Shown: in pieces, positions 1-12,383 of the stretch
Numbering within the stretch: position 1 is the stretch's first letter
Layout: the number at the start of each line of letters is the position of its first letter
DNA from: Fremontodendron californicum
Lineage: Eukaryota; Streptophyta; Magnoliopsida; Malvales; Malvaceae
Length of the DNA stretch: 64,000 bases
Direction of reading: 5' to 3'
Assembly: GCA_030761205.1 (NCBI GenBank)
Contig: JAULJL010000021.1
Span: forward strand, 13,931,160 to 13,995,159
Program-made: the position numbers and the translations under genes
Notes under the pieces: model-generated
What the model was told of the DNA's origin: nothing
What the model saw: the letters and a program-made list of their open reading frames with translations, nothing else
Databases searched by the model: none

Positions 1-1060
1 CTCCGGGCATAACTCTTTTTTCAGGGGTAAGACCTCCGGGCACTATTCTCGAAAATCATGGATAAGACCTCCGGGCACTATTTTAAAAAAAAAATCATGT
101 TTTCAAGACCTTCGGACACCTGTTTCAAGACCTCCGGGCACTATTCTCAAAAATCCATGGATAAGACCTCCGGGCGCCATTTTCAATGAAAAGACATTTT
201 TAAGACCTCCGGGCACCTGTTTCAAGACCTCCGGGCACTATTCTCAAAAATCCATGGATAAGACCTCCGGGCGCCATTTTCAATGAAAAGACATTTTTAA
301 GACCTCCTGGCATAATTTTTCAAATCACAAGTAAGACCTCCGGGCAACATCTTTAAGACCTCTGGGCATAACTCTTTTTTCAGGGGTAAGGCCTATGGGC
401 ACCATTTTTAAGACCTCCGGGCAACATCTTTAAGACCTCCGGGCATAACTCTTTTTTTCAGGGGTAAGGCCTATGGGCACCATTTTTAAGACCTCCGGGC
501 ATAATTTTTCAAATCACAGGTAAGACCTCCGGGCAACATTTTTAAGACCTCCGGGCATAACTCTTTTTTCAGGGGTAAGGCCTATGGGCGCCATTTTCAA
601 TGAAAAGACATCTTTAAGACCTCCGGGCATAATTTTTCAAATCACAGGTAAGACCTCCGGGCAACATCTTTAAAACCTCCGGGCATAACTCTTTTTTCAG
701 GGGTAAGACCTCTGGGCACCAATTTTTAAGACCTCTGGGCACCATTTTAAGACCTCCGGGCACCAATTTGTAAGACCTCCGGGCAACATTTTTAAGACCT
801 CCGGGCATAACTCTTTTTTCAGGGGTAAGGCCTATGGGCGCCATTTTCAATGAAAAGACATCTTTAAGACCTCCGGGCATAATTTTTGAAATCACAGGTA
901 AGACCTCCGGGCAACATCTTTAAGACCTCCGGGCATAACTCTTTTTTAAGGGGTAAGACCTCCGGGCAACAATTTTTAAGACCTCCGGGCACCAATTTTT
1001 AAGACCTCCGGGCACCATTTTAAGACCTTCGAGCACCAAATTTAAAGCCCTCGAGCATAA
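1..1060. repeat. Tandem array of a short AAGACCTCCGGGCA-type repeat in the 3' untranslated part of an Ogre-like element
   Basis: The core AAGACCTCCGGGCA recurs every 25-60 bases, with spacer variants such as CACCATTTTT, ATAACTCTTTTTTCAGGGGT and CAATGAAAAGACAT. The copies form higher-order blocks of about 100-150 bases. The array lies directly upstream of a polypurine tract and LTR. The same motif family occupies 43300-44080, in the same place relative to another LTR, so the array belongs to the retrotransposon family. Tandem repeats between pol and the 3' LTR are known in Ogre/Tat elements. Open frames across it are repeat artefacts. Confidence 0.9.
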
Positions 1061-1420
1061 ATTTTTCTTTTGAAAATCGAATTCGTTTCCTTAAGACGAA
1101 TCGAGCCTTGTTTAGGTAGGGAATTCAATTTAAGGACAAAATCTTCAATTTATTGTGTTAAAAAAATGAAAAAATAGAAAATAGAAAAAAAAATAAAAAA
1201 ATAAAAAATAAAAAAATAGAAAAAATGAAAAAAGAAAAAAGAAAAAATGAAGAAAAAATGAAGAAAAAATGAAGAAAAAATGAAAAAATGAAAAAATAGA
1301 AAATGAAAAAAATGAAAATGAAAAAGAAACCCCTTTCCCTTTCCTTCACATGTGATGTCACTGACCGTACAAAATTAGTGTCGGTTTATCTTTGCCTGAT
1401 TCCTGATTCTCAGCAATAGC

Positions 1421-1434
1421 CAAAGAGGGGCAGC
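1421..1434 (+). other. Polypurine tract of the first Ogre-like element
   Basis: The purine-rich run CAAAGAGGGGCAGC lies immediately before the LTR start TGTAGACACC. The same block (AAAAGAGGGGCAGC) precedes the LTR at 44329. It is the expected plus-strand primer for reverse transcription. Confidence 0.75.
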
Positions 1435-2958
1435 TGTAGACACCTAATTTTGTCCGGACCACTAAACAGGTATGTTTTCTTCCCATATTGATGTTCCCGA
1501 GTGTGAAAAGACTGTTTTCATCCTACAGGTGGTACTCCGAGACTTAGTTTAAGAGGGCGAGCACAAAAAGTCAAACTTGAAAAAAAGTCAACCCTGAAAA
1601 AAGTCAACCCCGAAAAAGTCAACCCCAGAAAAGTCAACTATTGAAAAGGTCAACCCACTTTCAAAATCAAGATTTTAAGTTCAATTGAAAAATGGAGAAA
1701 GAATTTTGATAATCCGAGGTCTACATTGAAAGATATGGAGTTCGGAAGTTGGGATTTGGAGATTCAGTAGAAAAGAAACCCTAATCCGAGAAATTTGGAG
1801 AAAAGTGCTTAAACGATCAAACTGGTCGAAATTGAAGGTTCCAAATGAAAGAAAAGCACTGACTATGGGTAATGGAGAAGTCACTTGCAAGAAAAATCGA
1901 AAGAAAAGTCAATCCGGGAGAAAACCGAGAATTAGGGTTTTTAGTGAATTTCGGTGAAATCGAGAAGAATCACAGAAATGGCCCGACTTGGTAAGACCAA
2001 AGCCCCCAATGGATGAAGAATGATTGAAAATGATGGCCCAAATTGAAGAAAATCTGAAAATCGGATTTGTTTTGAGCAAAACCGGGTTTCGGAGGTTAAA
2101 GGGCAAAATTGGAAAATTTTGGGAAAATAGCAAATGGACTCCGAAAATTCTGAAAAATTTGTCAATCTCATTCTTAAATCATTTGAAGGAGATTGGTAAA
2201 AGAAAATCTTGATTCGGAGTTCGTTTGCAAAATGGCCAAATCCCGAGCTTCTTATGCAGTAATTCAAAAAGGAAAATCCCGGAAAAATAGCAAATGGACT
2301 CCGAAAATTCTGAAAATTTGTCAATCTCATTTTTAAATTATTTGGAAGAGATTGGCGAAAGAAAATCTTGATGCCGAGTTCGTTTGCAAAATTGCTAAAT
2401 CCCGAGCCTCCTATGCAGTAATTCAAGCCGATAAATCCCGAAAAAATACCAAATGAGCTCCAAAAATTATGAAAACTTCCAGATCACACTTTTTAATTAT
2501 TTTGAAGAGATTGGTGAAGAAAAATCTTGATTTGGAGCTCGTTTAAAAAATGGTAAAAAGTAGGGGCATAAAAGGACATTTTGGGAAACAAAATCCAAAT
2601 AAATAGCAAACGGACTCGGATAATTTTGAAAACTTCTAGAACTCAATATTTTATTATTTTGGAAGTATTAAAAAAAGAAAAATCGAATTTGGAGCCCGTT
2701 TGATATTTATTTTGCATCCGGGGGGCAAAATGGTCGTTTCACCCAAGCAACCGAAAAGGGCTTCTTTGGGCCTTTCAAAAATCAGAGCTGGGCTGGAAAA
2801 GAGAAGTGCTGGCCTGCCCAAGCCCAAAGGATGGAGGAAGCTTAGGATTTTTTCAATCAAGTGATTAAAAATCAAGAGTTAAGTTAGAGATTTTCATTTT
2901 TGAGCCTAAGTCCCAATCCCACATCCCTTTGTAATGTCAAGCCAAGGAGGTGCTCACC

Positions 2959-2967
2959 TTATAAATA
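2959..2967 (+). promoter_or_regulatory. Probable TATA box of LTR A
   Basis: TTATAAATA lies about 1.5 kb into the LTR, in a locally less AT-rich stretch (CTCACC...AGGAGTCTTGG). It is about 110 bases upstream of the hairpin-repeat block, so that block would fall early in the transcript. Assignment as the U3 promoter is inference. Confidence 0.5.
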
Positions 2968-3078
2968 AGGAGTCTTGGCCTTTGGTTGAGATCACCCACT
3001 ACCCCTTGTGAGATAGTCTATACACTTGTATTAGGATTATCCGGGTGGTGAGTCATAGTGTTTTTGTTGAGAGGGTTT

Positions 3079-3325
3079 GTAGCTTAATCCGTTCAAAAGC
3101 TACTCTGAGGGTTTATAGCTTAATCCGTTCAAAAACTACTCTGAGGGTTTATAGCTTAATCCGTTCAAAAGCTACTTGTGAGAGGGTTTGTAGCTTAATC
3201 TGTTCAAAAGCTACTCTGAGGGTTTGTAGCTTAATCCGTTCAAAAGCTACTTGTGAGAGGGTTTGTAGCTTAATCCGTTCAAAAGCTACTCTGAGGGTTT
3301 ATAGCTTAATCCGTTCAAAAGCTAC
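3079..3325 (+). repeat. Seven tandem hairpin-forming units in LTR A
   Basis: Seven copies of GTAGCTTAATCCGTTCAAAA followed by GCTAC are separated by CTCTGAGGGTTT or TTGTGAGAGGGTTT, giving a period of about 36-43 bases. Each unit can fold, with GTAGCTT pairing with AAGCTAC around an 11-base loop. LTRs B and C lack the block. The open frame through it is a by-product of the repeat. Confidence 0.85.
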
Positions 3326-5832
3326 TTGGTGAGTTTTCATTTTAAAATAATGTTTCTTGTTCTTCCTTCATTTCATTTCTTAAGTATATTTTTCTTACAT
3401 TTTGTTTTTACAATAAACTCACAATGGCCAAATGGCCTACATTATTTATTTTAAGTTGTTATTTTTGATTCATTTTACCATATTGTTTATGCTATTTTCT
3501 TTATTTTTGATGTTTTAAATATTATGTTATTTCATGTTCTTAAGTTATATTTAATTTGGTTGCTTTGTTTGTTGCCATTTATGTCTTAGATATCATGTTT
3601 TTACATTTTTAATTTTCTGTTTTCATGTTGTTTAAATTTGAGCATGTTTTAGAGTTTGTGAAAATGCTTGTGTGATTCTTTGCATGATTCTTGTTTTATA
3701 TCTTAGTAAGCATGTTTTAGATTTGGTATATTAGGTGTTTGTGAAAATGCTTGTGTGATTTTTGTGTTATGACTTAGTTTTTCATGCTAGCATACCAAGT
3801 GTTTGTGAAAATGCCATGCATGTCTTAGGTCTAGGTTACATTAAATGTCATGCAAGTTCATGTTAGGTCTAGGCCATATTATTTGTGTCATGCATTTTCC
3901 TTACATTTAGGTTTAGATCCATGCATTTCATGCATTATGTTTGCTGCATTGTTTCATGCATTTCATGACCATGCCACTTGAATAATGACTTGAGCCAATT
4001 AATGGTTCAAGGTCATGCTCTCTTGAGCACACTTGTGGAAAATTAATTTTGTCAAATTGATTATTCTACCTTTGTGATTTTTTTACTTAGCCAATTTTTA
4101 TCTAACTTTCAAAAAGTCCTAGCTACTGCTTTCAAGTCATTTTATGAGTTTCAAATATTTTTATTTTTATTTTTAAATGATTTTATCAAAGACAAAAAAA
4201 ATGTGTTGGCAAAGCAGTTTTTTTTTTCTCCACCCAAAACTCGTACATCTCCGATTTTTCTGGGAATTCATCTTGAATCAAAAAATTAAGTCGATTTTTT
4301 CCCGTGTATTTTTACATGTCCTGAGTGTCCAATAATTTATTCAGAATTTTTGGAATTTTTAAAAATAGGGTAAAAAATCGTGGATTAAAACTGGACAGTG
4401 GAGTCAGAATTGATTTTAAAGAAAAACAAAGCAGCTTTTTCTCCTCAAAAAACTCGTACATCTCTGGTTTTTCTAGGAATTCATCTTTGATCAGAAAATT
4501 AAGTCGATTTTTTTTCGTGTATTTTTACATGTCCTGAGTCTCCAATAATTTTTTCAGAATTTTTGGAATTTTTAAAAATAGGGTAAAAAATCGTGGATTA
4601 AAACTGGACAGTGGAGTTAGAATTGAATTTAAAGAAAAACCAATTTTCTGTTTTGGTTAATTTACTTAGAGTGGGCTGATTAGGAGGGTTAGCTACTGAC
4701 TTAGGGTAATTTCTAAGCCTTTTTAAACTCTAAAAATGGTTTTTCAAGTCCCGGGTTAAGGGTAGCCAAGTCCGGATGTTTTTGAAACTTAGGAAATTAG
4801 AGTCATTTTAAAAAATTTAGCCCAGATTTTATTTTTAATTCAAGCTTTTCAAAATTGTTTTCAAACAATCACAAAGTATTTTGGTTTTAGAATATTTAAT
4901 TTGACATATTTTCCTAAGGTAGCCGGATATCTTTTTAGATATACGGATTTCCTTAATAAAAGGAAAAAATACATTTCATGCATTGCATTTTTATATTCAT
5001 GCATTTTATATAATATGTGATTCTTGCCATAATAATTTCTATGTGTCATGACATTTAGGTTGCATTATATTATTTAGATTTTGCTATGTCATTTTATTTA
5101 TGTCATGCCTATACATATTCATTTCTTTTAAATGTTTTCAAAAAAAGATAATGGTTTTCAATAAAAATAAAGATATTCCCGAGTTAAAATAATTCATGAG
5201 TTCTCTACCGGGTTTGCTGGAGGGAATATCATCAATTATTATTAATAAAGGAATATCTTTCTTTCAAAAAAAAAGAGAATGATTCGGAAAGTTTTCCAAA
5301 ACTAATAAAAATTTCTATATTTTGCCACGTTTGTTGGGGAATATAGGAAAATTTTGAATTTATAAATTCCGGATCATTTTCAATAAAAAATGGAATTATT
5401 TTTCTTTAAATTGGGAATTAATTTGAAATACTAAATTTACAACCAACTTTTACCGAGACTTGAGATAACACACGATTAATAAGGTACCGATTTATACGGG
5501 CGTTGTGGGGGTGCTAATCCTTCCCTGCACGTAACCGACTCCCGAACCCGCTTCTTTGATTTCTCTGGTTTAAAACGCAGACTTGAAATTGGTTTTTAAA
5601 ATGTTTTATTTAATTTTTAAAATATTTTATAAAACCGGTTTTAATAGGTGGCCGATCACACCTAGCTAAAAAAAGATTGGTGGCGACTCCATGTCTTTTT
5701 TTAAGGTCATTTTCAAAACCTTCATTTCTAGAGGAATTAAGTCGACTTTTCCTCGGTTTTTTTTTTAAATGTCACGCCTAACGAATAATAAAGTCTTGCG
5801 ATGAGACGTCGTTATTTTTTTAGGTTGCGACA

Positions 5833-8800
5833 CATAGAATATCCATGTTTACATCATAAACAATGACACCACTATGAAATATTCATACATATAGAATTTA
5901 CATGACTAAGATAGCAAAAATTAGATATCATGGAATAGGCATGAACATGGAAAATGCAATGCATGGAAATGTATTTCTTCAGTGAATCAAGGACATCCGT
6001 ATACCTAAAAAGGTATCCGACTACCTTTGGAAGAGACCTACGCTGGATTTTCTAATTTGGACTTGGGTATAAAAAATGCAATTTTCGGTTTTGAAAACAA
6101 CATGGCCGAACCCCTCTCTAAAATGGTCTAGTTTTCCCTAGTTTTGAAATCCTGGTTGACCACCCTTGACCCGACTTTTATAAAATCAAATTTTATGATT
6201 GAAATGACATGGAAATCATCCTAAGACAATAACTAATGTCCCAAATCAGCCTCTTAATATAATAATAAAAACAGAAAATTATTATTTCTTGAAAATAAAT
6301 CTTACTCTCACAACCAGTTTTGAAACCCGATTTTTTTACCCTGTTAGAAAATTTCAAAAAAATCTGAAAACATTAGGGGAGACCTATAACATGTTGATCT
6401 ACATGGGAAAAAATTAACTTAATTTTGGAGCATGGATACTATGACCGAATTAACCAAAATAGGAAATTACTATTTCTAAAAAACAACTCTGACTCTCATA
6501 GGCAGTCTTGAAAACCTATTTTTCTTCTCTTCTAGAAATTTCAAAAAAATCTGTAAAAATTAGGGTAGACCTAGGACATGTTGACCTCCATGGGAAAAAA
6601 GCAGCTTAATTTTTGGAGCATGGATACTATGACCGAATTTTACCAAAATCAAGACGGTGAGTTAAAAACTGCTTTGTCAAAATCTATTTTTTCAACCATG
6701 ATAAAAAAAAAAATCTAAAAATCATGAGAAAAATATCATGGCATTCCCTAAATGACTACTGCATGTGGTAAAAAATCATATTATTTTGACCATGGATGAG
6801 TAGTAAAATAAAATAAAAAAGTTAGAATACCCAATCTAAACTATTAATTTTCCACTAGCATGCTCAAAAGAGCTTGGCTTTGAGCCATTGATTGGCTTAA
6901 GTCAAAAATCAAGTGGGGAATATAGAGATGCATGGACAAACAACAAGATGAATGCATGAAATAAGTGGCATGGCATATGCATGACCTAGATTCTAAGTGA
7001 CATGGCAAAATAACCTAGAATGCTAAATGACATGGAAGAATGACATGACACCTAACCTAATGTCTAAATGACAAGGAAAATGACATGTAATATGAAAGAT
7101 GACCTAACATGTAAATGGAAAATGACATGGCATAATGATACGGCATAATAAAAATGACCTAAATGCCTAAATGACATAGAAAATGAAATGGCATGCAAAA
7201 TGATATGGCATATGAAAATGACCTAAATCTAAATGGCATGGAAAATGACATGGCATAATGAAAATGACCTAAATGCCTAAATGCCTAAATGACATAGAAA
7301 ATGATATGGCATGCAAAATGATATGGCATGCAAAGTGATATGGCATATGAAAATGACCTAAAATCTAAATGGCATGGAAAATGACATGGCATAATAAAAA
7401 AGACCTAAATGCCTAAATGACATAGAAAATGATATGGCATATGAAAATGACCTAAAATCTAAATGGCATGGAAATTGACATAGCATATGAAAAATGACCT
7501 AATGCCTAAATGATGTAGAACATAGTGTAGCAAGGATGCTAAATGACATTGCCACAAGATGCAAATGCATGGATGACTTGGTATGAACAAAATAGTATAG
7601 CAAGAATATATATGAAAATAAATATAAAAAAAACAGCAAGTTAAAGTAAGCAAATAAATAAAATAGAGGTGAGCTCCATGGTTGGTGCCTTGGACATAGT
7701 TCCCCCTAACCATTATCTCTTGATTTTCATCAAGGTCATGAAGCCTTTTCACCTCTTTATTTTTGTTTATTTTTGAAAACCAAACCATCAAAGAAAGCTA
7801 TCCTACCACAACCAACATGGAAAAGAAAGAAAAAGGAGCATGGAAAGGAAAGAAAAATGCAAGAGAATGGTGCCAATGGCTACCTTCAAAGCTTTCTCAA
7901 GCTAGCTTTCTCTTCAAAAATTTTCTATTTATTTTTGCTACTGCCTATGCTCTCTAAAATATCACTAACCAATTGAAAAATGAAGAGCCCCCTCTTTTAA
8001 AATAGAGCTGGCCGAATGCCCCCCTCCTAAGGTGATGCGTTCATCTTTTTTCATCTAAGACATGTGGCAATCATCACAAGGTATAGTAGCCAAAGAAAAT
8101 AAAAAATACAATCTTACAACTTCATCTTGGCCATTGATAAAAAATTCCTCTCCAAGTCTATGAGCTAGCCGGCCAAGGGGGATAAGGATGTGCTCATTTC
8201 TCTTCAAAATATCTAGGCTACTTGGCATGATCACAAAGGAACTAACCAAAGATTAAAAATGTCTTCTTGCAACTCAATCTTGGCGATTGAATAAAATTGA
8301 TCAAATCTCACCCTTCATTCCTCATGAGCTCGCTGAATGGCCTGGAATATTCCAACAACTTCCTCATTTTTTTAATTTGCAAAATGGCCCTTTTCGGTTT
8401 CTTCGATAAAATTGTATTTTAGCCCTTAAACTTAATTTTATTGCAAATGGACCCCAATTCCAAAATTTTCTTTCATTCCATCCAATATAAAACTCAATTT
8501 TGGAGATTTTCAAATTTTTCCGAGCTCATTATCTATTTTTCCTAGATTTTTCTCTAAAGTTTCGGTTTAGTGCCTCCCAAACCTTTTTTTTTCCAAATGA
8601 GCTCCGATTCTGGATTTTTCTTCTCCAATGCCTTCCAAAAAATATAAAACTCAGATCTTGAAGTTTTCATATTTTTCCGAGCTCGTTTCCTATTTTTCCC
8701 GAAATTTTCTCTTGGAATTTTGGGTTAGTGCACCCGAACTTTTCCCTTTTTTATTTGAGCTTCGAATCCAGATTTTTCTTCTTCAACACCTTCCAAAAAA

Positions 8801-9837
8801 TATAAAATTAAGATTCGGAAGTTTTCATATTTTTTCGAGCTCGTTTCCTATTTTTCCCGGAATTTTCTCTTAGAATTTCGGGTTAGTACACCCGAACTTT
8901 GCCATTTTATTTGAGCTCCGAAATCCGGATTTTTCTTCTCCAATACCTTCTATCTGATATAAAATTCAGATCAGGAGGTTTACATAATTTTTCGAGCTCG
9001 GATTCTATTTTTCTCGGATTTTCCAAGATTATCCTTTAACCCCCGTAACCTCGATTTTACTCAAAACGGGTCTGATTTCCGGATTTTCTTTTTCCAATGC
9101 CTTTGTAATATATTGAATTGGCGTTGGTTCGAAAATACCCAATTTTTGCGATCGAATGCCCCTCCGATTTTGTCTTCCTCTTTTCAACACCGGGAATTCT
9201 CTCGTTTTTCCGTTTTTCCTCTAACCGGCTCTTCTTTGGGATCTACTTCGAATTGGGACTTAGGATATTCTCGTTTATTTACCCTTTATCAACTGGGGGC
9301 TTCAATTTCACCAAATCGGGCCATCTCTGCAACTTTCCCCAAATCCGTGAATTTCCCTATTTATTGATTAAATCTTTATTTTTCCTTTTCTCTTCAAACC
9401 AATTCTTCTTTCAACTCTGCGTCAAAATTAGACCTTCCAATATTCGTAGTTACTGATCTTATTCCATTTGGGACCTCTAATTTCGTCCAATTTGATCGTT
9501 TTCGCACTTTTCCCCAAATTCATGCAATTAGGTATTTTTTCCACTGAATTTTTGCAACCCGTCTTTCGAACTCTATATCTTTCGCTGTAGACCTCGGATT
9601 ATCAAACTTCTTACACCATTGTTCAATTCAACTTTGAATCTTGATTTTGACTGAGAGTTGACTTTTTAATGGTTGACTTTCTTGGAGTTGACTTTTTTGA
9701 GTTAACTTTTTGTGTTGACCCCCGAAATGAAGTCTTGGAGACCCATTTATGGGATGGTGGAAGTCTCTCTGCGTTCCGAAAAGTTGAAAGGAGAATTTGC
9801 CCAGTTTAGGGGGCCTAGACAAAATTAGGTGTCTTCA
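5833..9837 (-). mobile_element. Inverted, degenerate copy of an Ogre-like LTR
   Basis: Read on the minus strand it begins TGAAGACACCTAATTTTGTC at 9837 and continues with the family's GTCAAC-rich leader, the gene-sized AT-rich body and the GGTAGTCGGATACC block near 6020. The last several hundred bases of the LTR (GATAACACACG, GGGCGTTGTGG) are missing. It abuts LTR A at 5832/5833 tail to tail. It is much more diverged than LTRs A-C. It may be a solo LTR broken by the LTR A element, which is inference. Confidence 0.7.
6960..7500. repeat. Degenerate minisatellite inside the inverted LTR
   Basis: Units of roughly 60-70 bases, built from AAATGACATGGCATAATG and AAAATGACCTAAATGCC, are repeated about eight times with drift. 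In the sense of the LTR this is the CATGCATTTCATG-rich stretch seen near 3880-3990 and 24350-24700, here expanded. Confidence 0.7.
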
Positions 9838-10008
9838 GGTAGAAAGAAAATTACTTTTCCATCTGTCCGACCAAGCATACCAAAGGAAAGAAAAAATATG
9901 TTTCTATCTTTCTACTTTTCTTCTCTTCCAATTTTTCATCTTTCTAATTTTCTTTCCATCCTATCAAACAAAGCCTAAGAGTATGATCGAAGCCTAAATG
10001 GAGAAAAT

Positions 10009-10398
10009 CAGGGATTTAAATTGTGGTTGCGGACGTGTCGTGTTTATCTTTGTTGTAGATGTAACAGATGTTATATTGCGATCATCGCAGTTGTAAATTT
10101 TTTTTTCATTTTGCACAACTTATAGTAAAACATAATGATTATAATTATAATCATAAAAATTATTCTTCAATAATTTTTTAAAATTAGATTATAATACTCT
10201 ATAATATTTTATTTATATAAAAAAATATTCACAAGTTGTAAGTTGAATCTATATAAGTGTAATTTACAGTTGTGAGTTTAACCCTTACGAACTGCTAACC
10301 ATTCACACCTCAATTGTGTTGAATATCGATGACAGAGAAAATTAAAACTGTAAAATAGCGAACCTAACATCGCGTTACAATCGCTATTTAAATCCTTG
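10009..10398. mobile_element. hAT-like MITE, copy 1 (390 bp)
   Basis: The left end is CAGGGATTTAAATTGTGG. The right end, on the opposite strand, reads CAAGGATTTAAATAGCGATT. Inside, the GCGATNNTCGCAG and AACGCGATGTTA blocks recur in copies 2 and 3. CAGGG-type ends suggest the hAT superfamily. I could not see a clean 8 bp target duplication (GAGAAAAT against AAAAAAAG). Confidence 0.6.
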
Positions 10399-11617
10399 AA
10401 AAAAAGAACCATAAGATCCATTAGATTGATGTACTTTATTTGATAAATAAGATAGTACATGATAAATCTGTTGAGATATTTTGTATATTTGTAAAAACTT
10501 TGTTGAAAAATTTTACTTCCATCAATTGCTGCCCTTAAATGGAGTTTTAGATAACTTACTTGTAGAAGACAAAATTAAATAATGAAGAACTTAACGTTGT
10601 TGCCAAGGATTGAACTCTTTGTCCTTAAGGCGAATTGTCCGTCACTTGGTGCACACGGATTCAATGCAATTGCCTCCCAGGATTTTAACAACACTACCTT
10701 GAAAAGTTGCACAGCTTTTCAAAGTCCACGAATTTTAGGGAATTTGACTCAATTTTCTCTCTATAATGATAGATTCCTAAGGTTTAAAGTAGAAGGAATA
10801 AATAAGACAAAAGTCTTAGAAAACTAGAACAACAAAGAAAGAAAAAGAGTTTAAGAATTTTTGAACTGTTAAATGAATTTCTCATCCTTCAAAGCACCTA
10901 TTTATAGGACTTGGGCGCCAAAACATTAATCACCCATAATACATGAATGTACATAAATGATGATGAATATACATAGCAAAATGAATGATGAAATTCATGA
11001 ATATACATAAATTAAGTTCATGAATGTCCACAATTCATGAATGTCCATAGTTAATGAATGTTCACAATAACATTCATGTATATCACACCATAATTAATGT
11101 TTTGGATCATGCACTAAGACATTTTAGGGATTGAAATGTTATTGGTCAGACAGGGATTAAACAGCAAAATATTTTTCCATTTAATCAAACCTGAGTCAAC
11201 GAGCCCACGGCCCAAACCACAAGACAAGCTTGTAATCTATCAAATAATTGAGAATTCTCGGGGTTCAAAATTTTGTAATCCAAAGGTTCTTTGAGATCAA
11301 TTTCTCATTCACCTATAATTAGTTTTAAACATGTTAATATTTCATGTTAAATAACTCATGTTGGAATACAAAATCCAACAAAGTTTTAACCACAAATGTG
11401 AGTGAACCCCTACAAATAATTTGGCTTCAAAAGTGTCCATTAACCATGTTTTTATAAAACCAATTCCAACAGGATAACCATCAAAATTTCCACTTTGAAC
11501 ATCAGCCGATGCACCAACATGGTATGCTACCACTTCAAAAATCAGGCATAAATGCTCATTATTTTCTAATTACCACGGTTAATAATACATTCATATAAAA
11601 GAAATGATAAGTCTTAC
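10399..11617. other. Intergenic stretch without a recognisable gene
   Basis: The sequence is AT-rich. A block at 10920-11100 carries short CATGAATGT/ACATAAAT repeats. The last exon of the permease pseudogene would be expected here on the minus strand, but I found nothing matching it. An open frame on the minus strand at 11342-11533 is not assignable. Confidence 0.5.
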
Positions 11618-11652
11618 CACAGAAACAGCTAACAATTGCAATAGGGTGAAAA

Positions 11653-11785
11653 CCTATCAAGCACACATATTTCTGTCAGAGGAGTGTCCAAGTGTCGGAC
11701 ACATGTCCTAATTTTCTAAAAATTATTGTGTCGTCGTATCTGTGTCGTGTCGTGCCATATTGCATGTCTGTGTCTTCGCTTCCTT
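11653..11785. mobile_element. 133 bp insertion inside a permease exon
   Basis: It is flanked by GGTGAAA on both sides (11645-11651 and 11786-11792), which looks like a 7-8 bp target duplication. The insert is rich in GTGTCGG/GTGTCGTG words. Removing it joins the reading frame ...MTNAFT to ...FTLLQLL, as the permease family requires. Superfamily is not assignable from so short an element. Confidence 0.65.
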
Positions 11786-12248
11786 GGTGAAAGCATTAGT
11801 CATTAAGAGAACCTAAGTAGGCAAAAAAGGCTTTCCATCAACCATAAAATTAGCTAAAATTATTGTTCCTGAAGCCTGATTGGCAAATGCCTAGTACCTT
11901 GAGATAGCAACACTGAAGAAGGTCGTGACAACAACAGCATAGCATACACACAATCCTTTAAACATTTTCCTTTTAACCGGAGGTGTATTATTGCTTGCAA
12001 AGTGAATTGATTTTGGAACTCTTTTAAGCTGATCAGTTTTTTATTCGTTAAATCAAAACAAAATTAGGAAAGAATAGGACCTGTATTTCAGGAGCGATAC
12101 CATTCCCATAGGTGGTAGCAAGGACTAAGATAACATTGAAGGATTCGAAGACTTGATTCTGACTCCTTCCTTCTATAGAATAGTCCTTTGGAGGTGCATT
12201 CCTAGAATTTCCTGAGAATGAGTCACTTTTAATAGAGGACGCTTTGAC

Positions 12249-12383
12249 CAAGGATTTAAATAGCAATCACAACGCGATGTTACGATCGTTATTTTGCGAT
12301 TTTGATTTTCTCCGCCACCCGCGATAGCATTTGTTATGTTCGCGACTGCGATAAACCCGTCTGTGACCACAATGAAACCCCTC
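12249..12383. mobile_element. hAT-like MITE, copy 2 (about 135 bp)
   Basis: It starts CAAGGATTTAAATAGC and ends ACCACAATGAAACCCCTC, the inverted form of the family's other end. It lies in an intron of the permease pseudogene, upstream of the NAPPKDYS exon. CTTTG occurs on both flanks, a possible remnant of the target duplication. Confidence 0.6.

Larger units (their letters stand above)
1..5832 (+). mobile_element. Ogre/Tat-like Ty3/gypsy LTR retrotransposon, 3' end only
   Basis: The window opens inside this element. The order is 3' repeat array (1-1060), A-rich spacer (1070-1420), polypurine tract AAAGAGGGGCAGC and a full LTR (1435-5832). The LTR start TGTAGACACCTAATTTTGTCC and end GGTTGCGACA are shared with the LTRs at 21666 and 44329. 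The 5' LTR and coding region lie outside the window, so the target duplication cannot be tested. The bases after the LTR are CATAG. Confidence 0.85.
1435..5832 (+). repeat. Long terminal repeat A (3' LTR, 4.4 kb)
   Basis: It starts TGTAGACACC and ends GGTTGCGACA, so it has TG...CA ends. Its 5' third (GTCAACCCC motifs, CCGAGGTCTACATTG) and 3' third (GCCGGATATC, GATAACACACG, GGGCGTTGTGGGGGTGCTAATCC) align by eye with LTRs B and C. It differs from them in the middle, where it has a TATA box and a hairpin-forming repeat, so it belongs to a different subfamily. Confidence 0.88.

Noticed and set aside
614..895. Minus-strand ORF of 93 codons in the 1-1060 array, and a similar one at 43801-43995
   Set aside because: The peptides (MPGGLK/ARRS repeats) are plain translations of the AAGACCTCCGGGCA repeat, with no family match.
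1158..1361. Minus-strand ORF of 67 codons, almost all Phe, Ile and Ser
   Set aside because: Translation of an A-rich low-complexity spacer before the polypurine tract.
11342..11533. Minus-strand ORF of 63 codons with FDGYPVGIGFIKTWLMDTFE
   Set aside because: Looks protein-like, but matches neither the missing last permease exon nor any family I know, and lacks support on either side.
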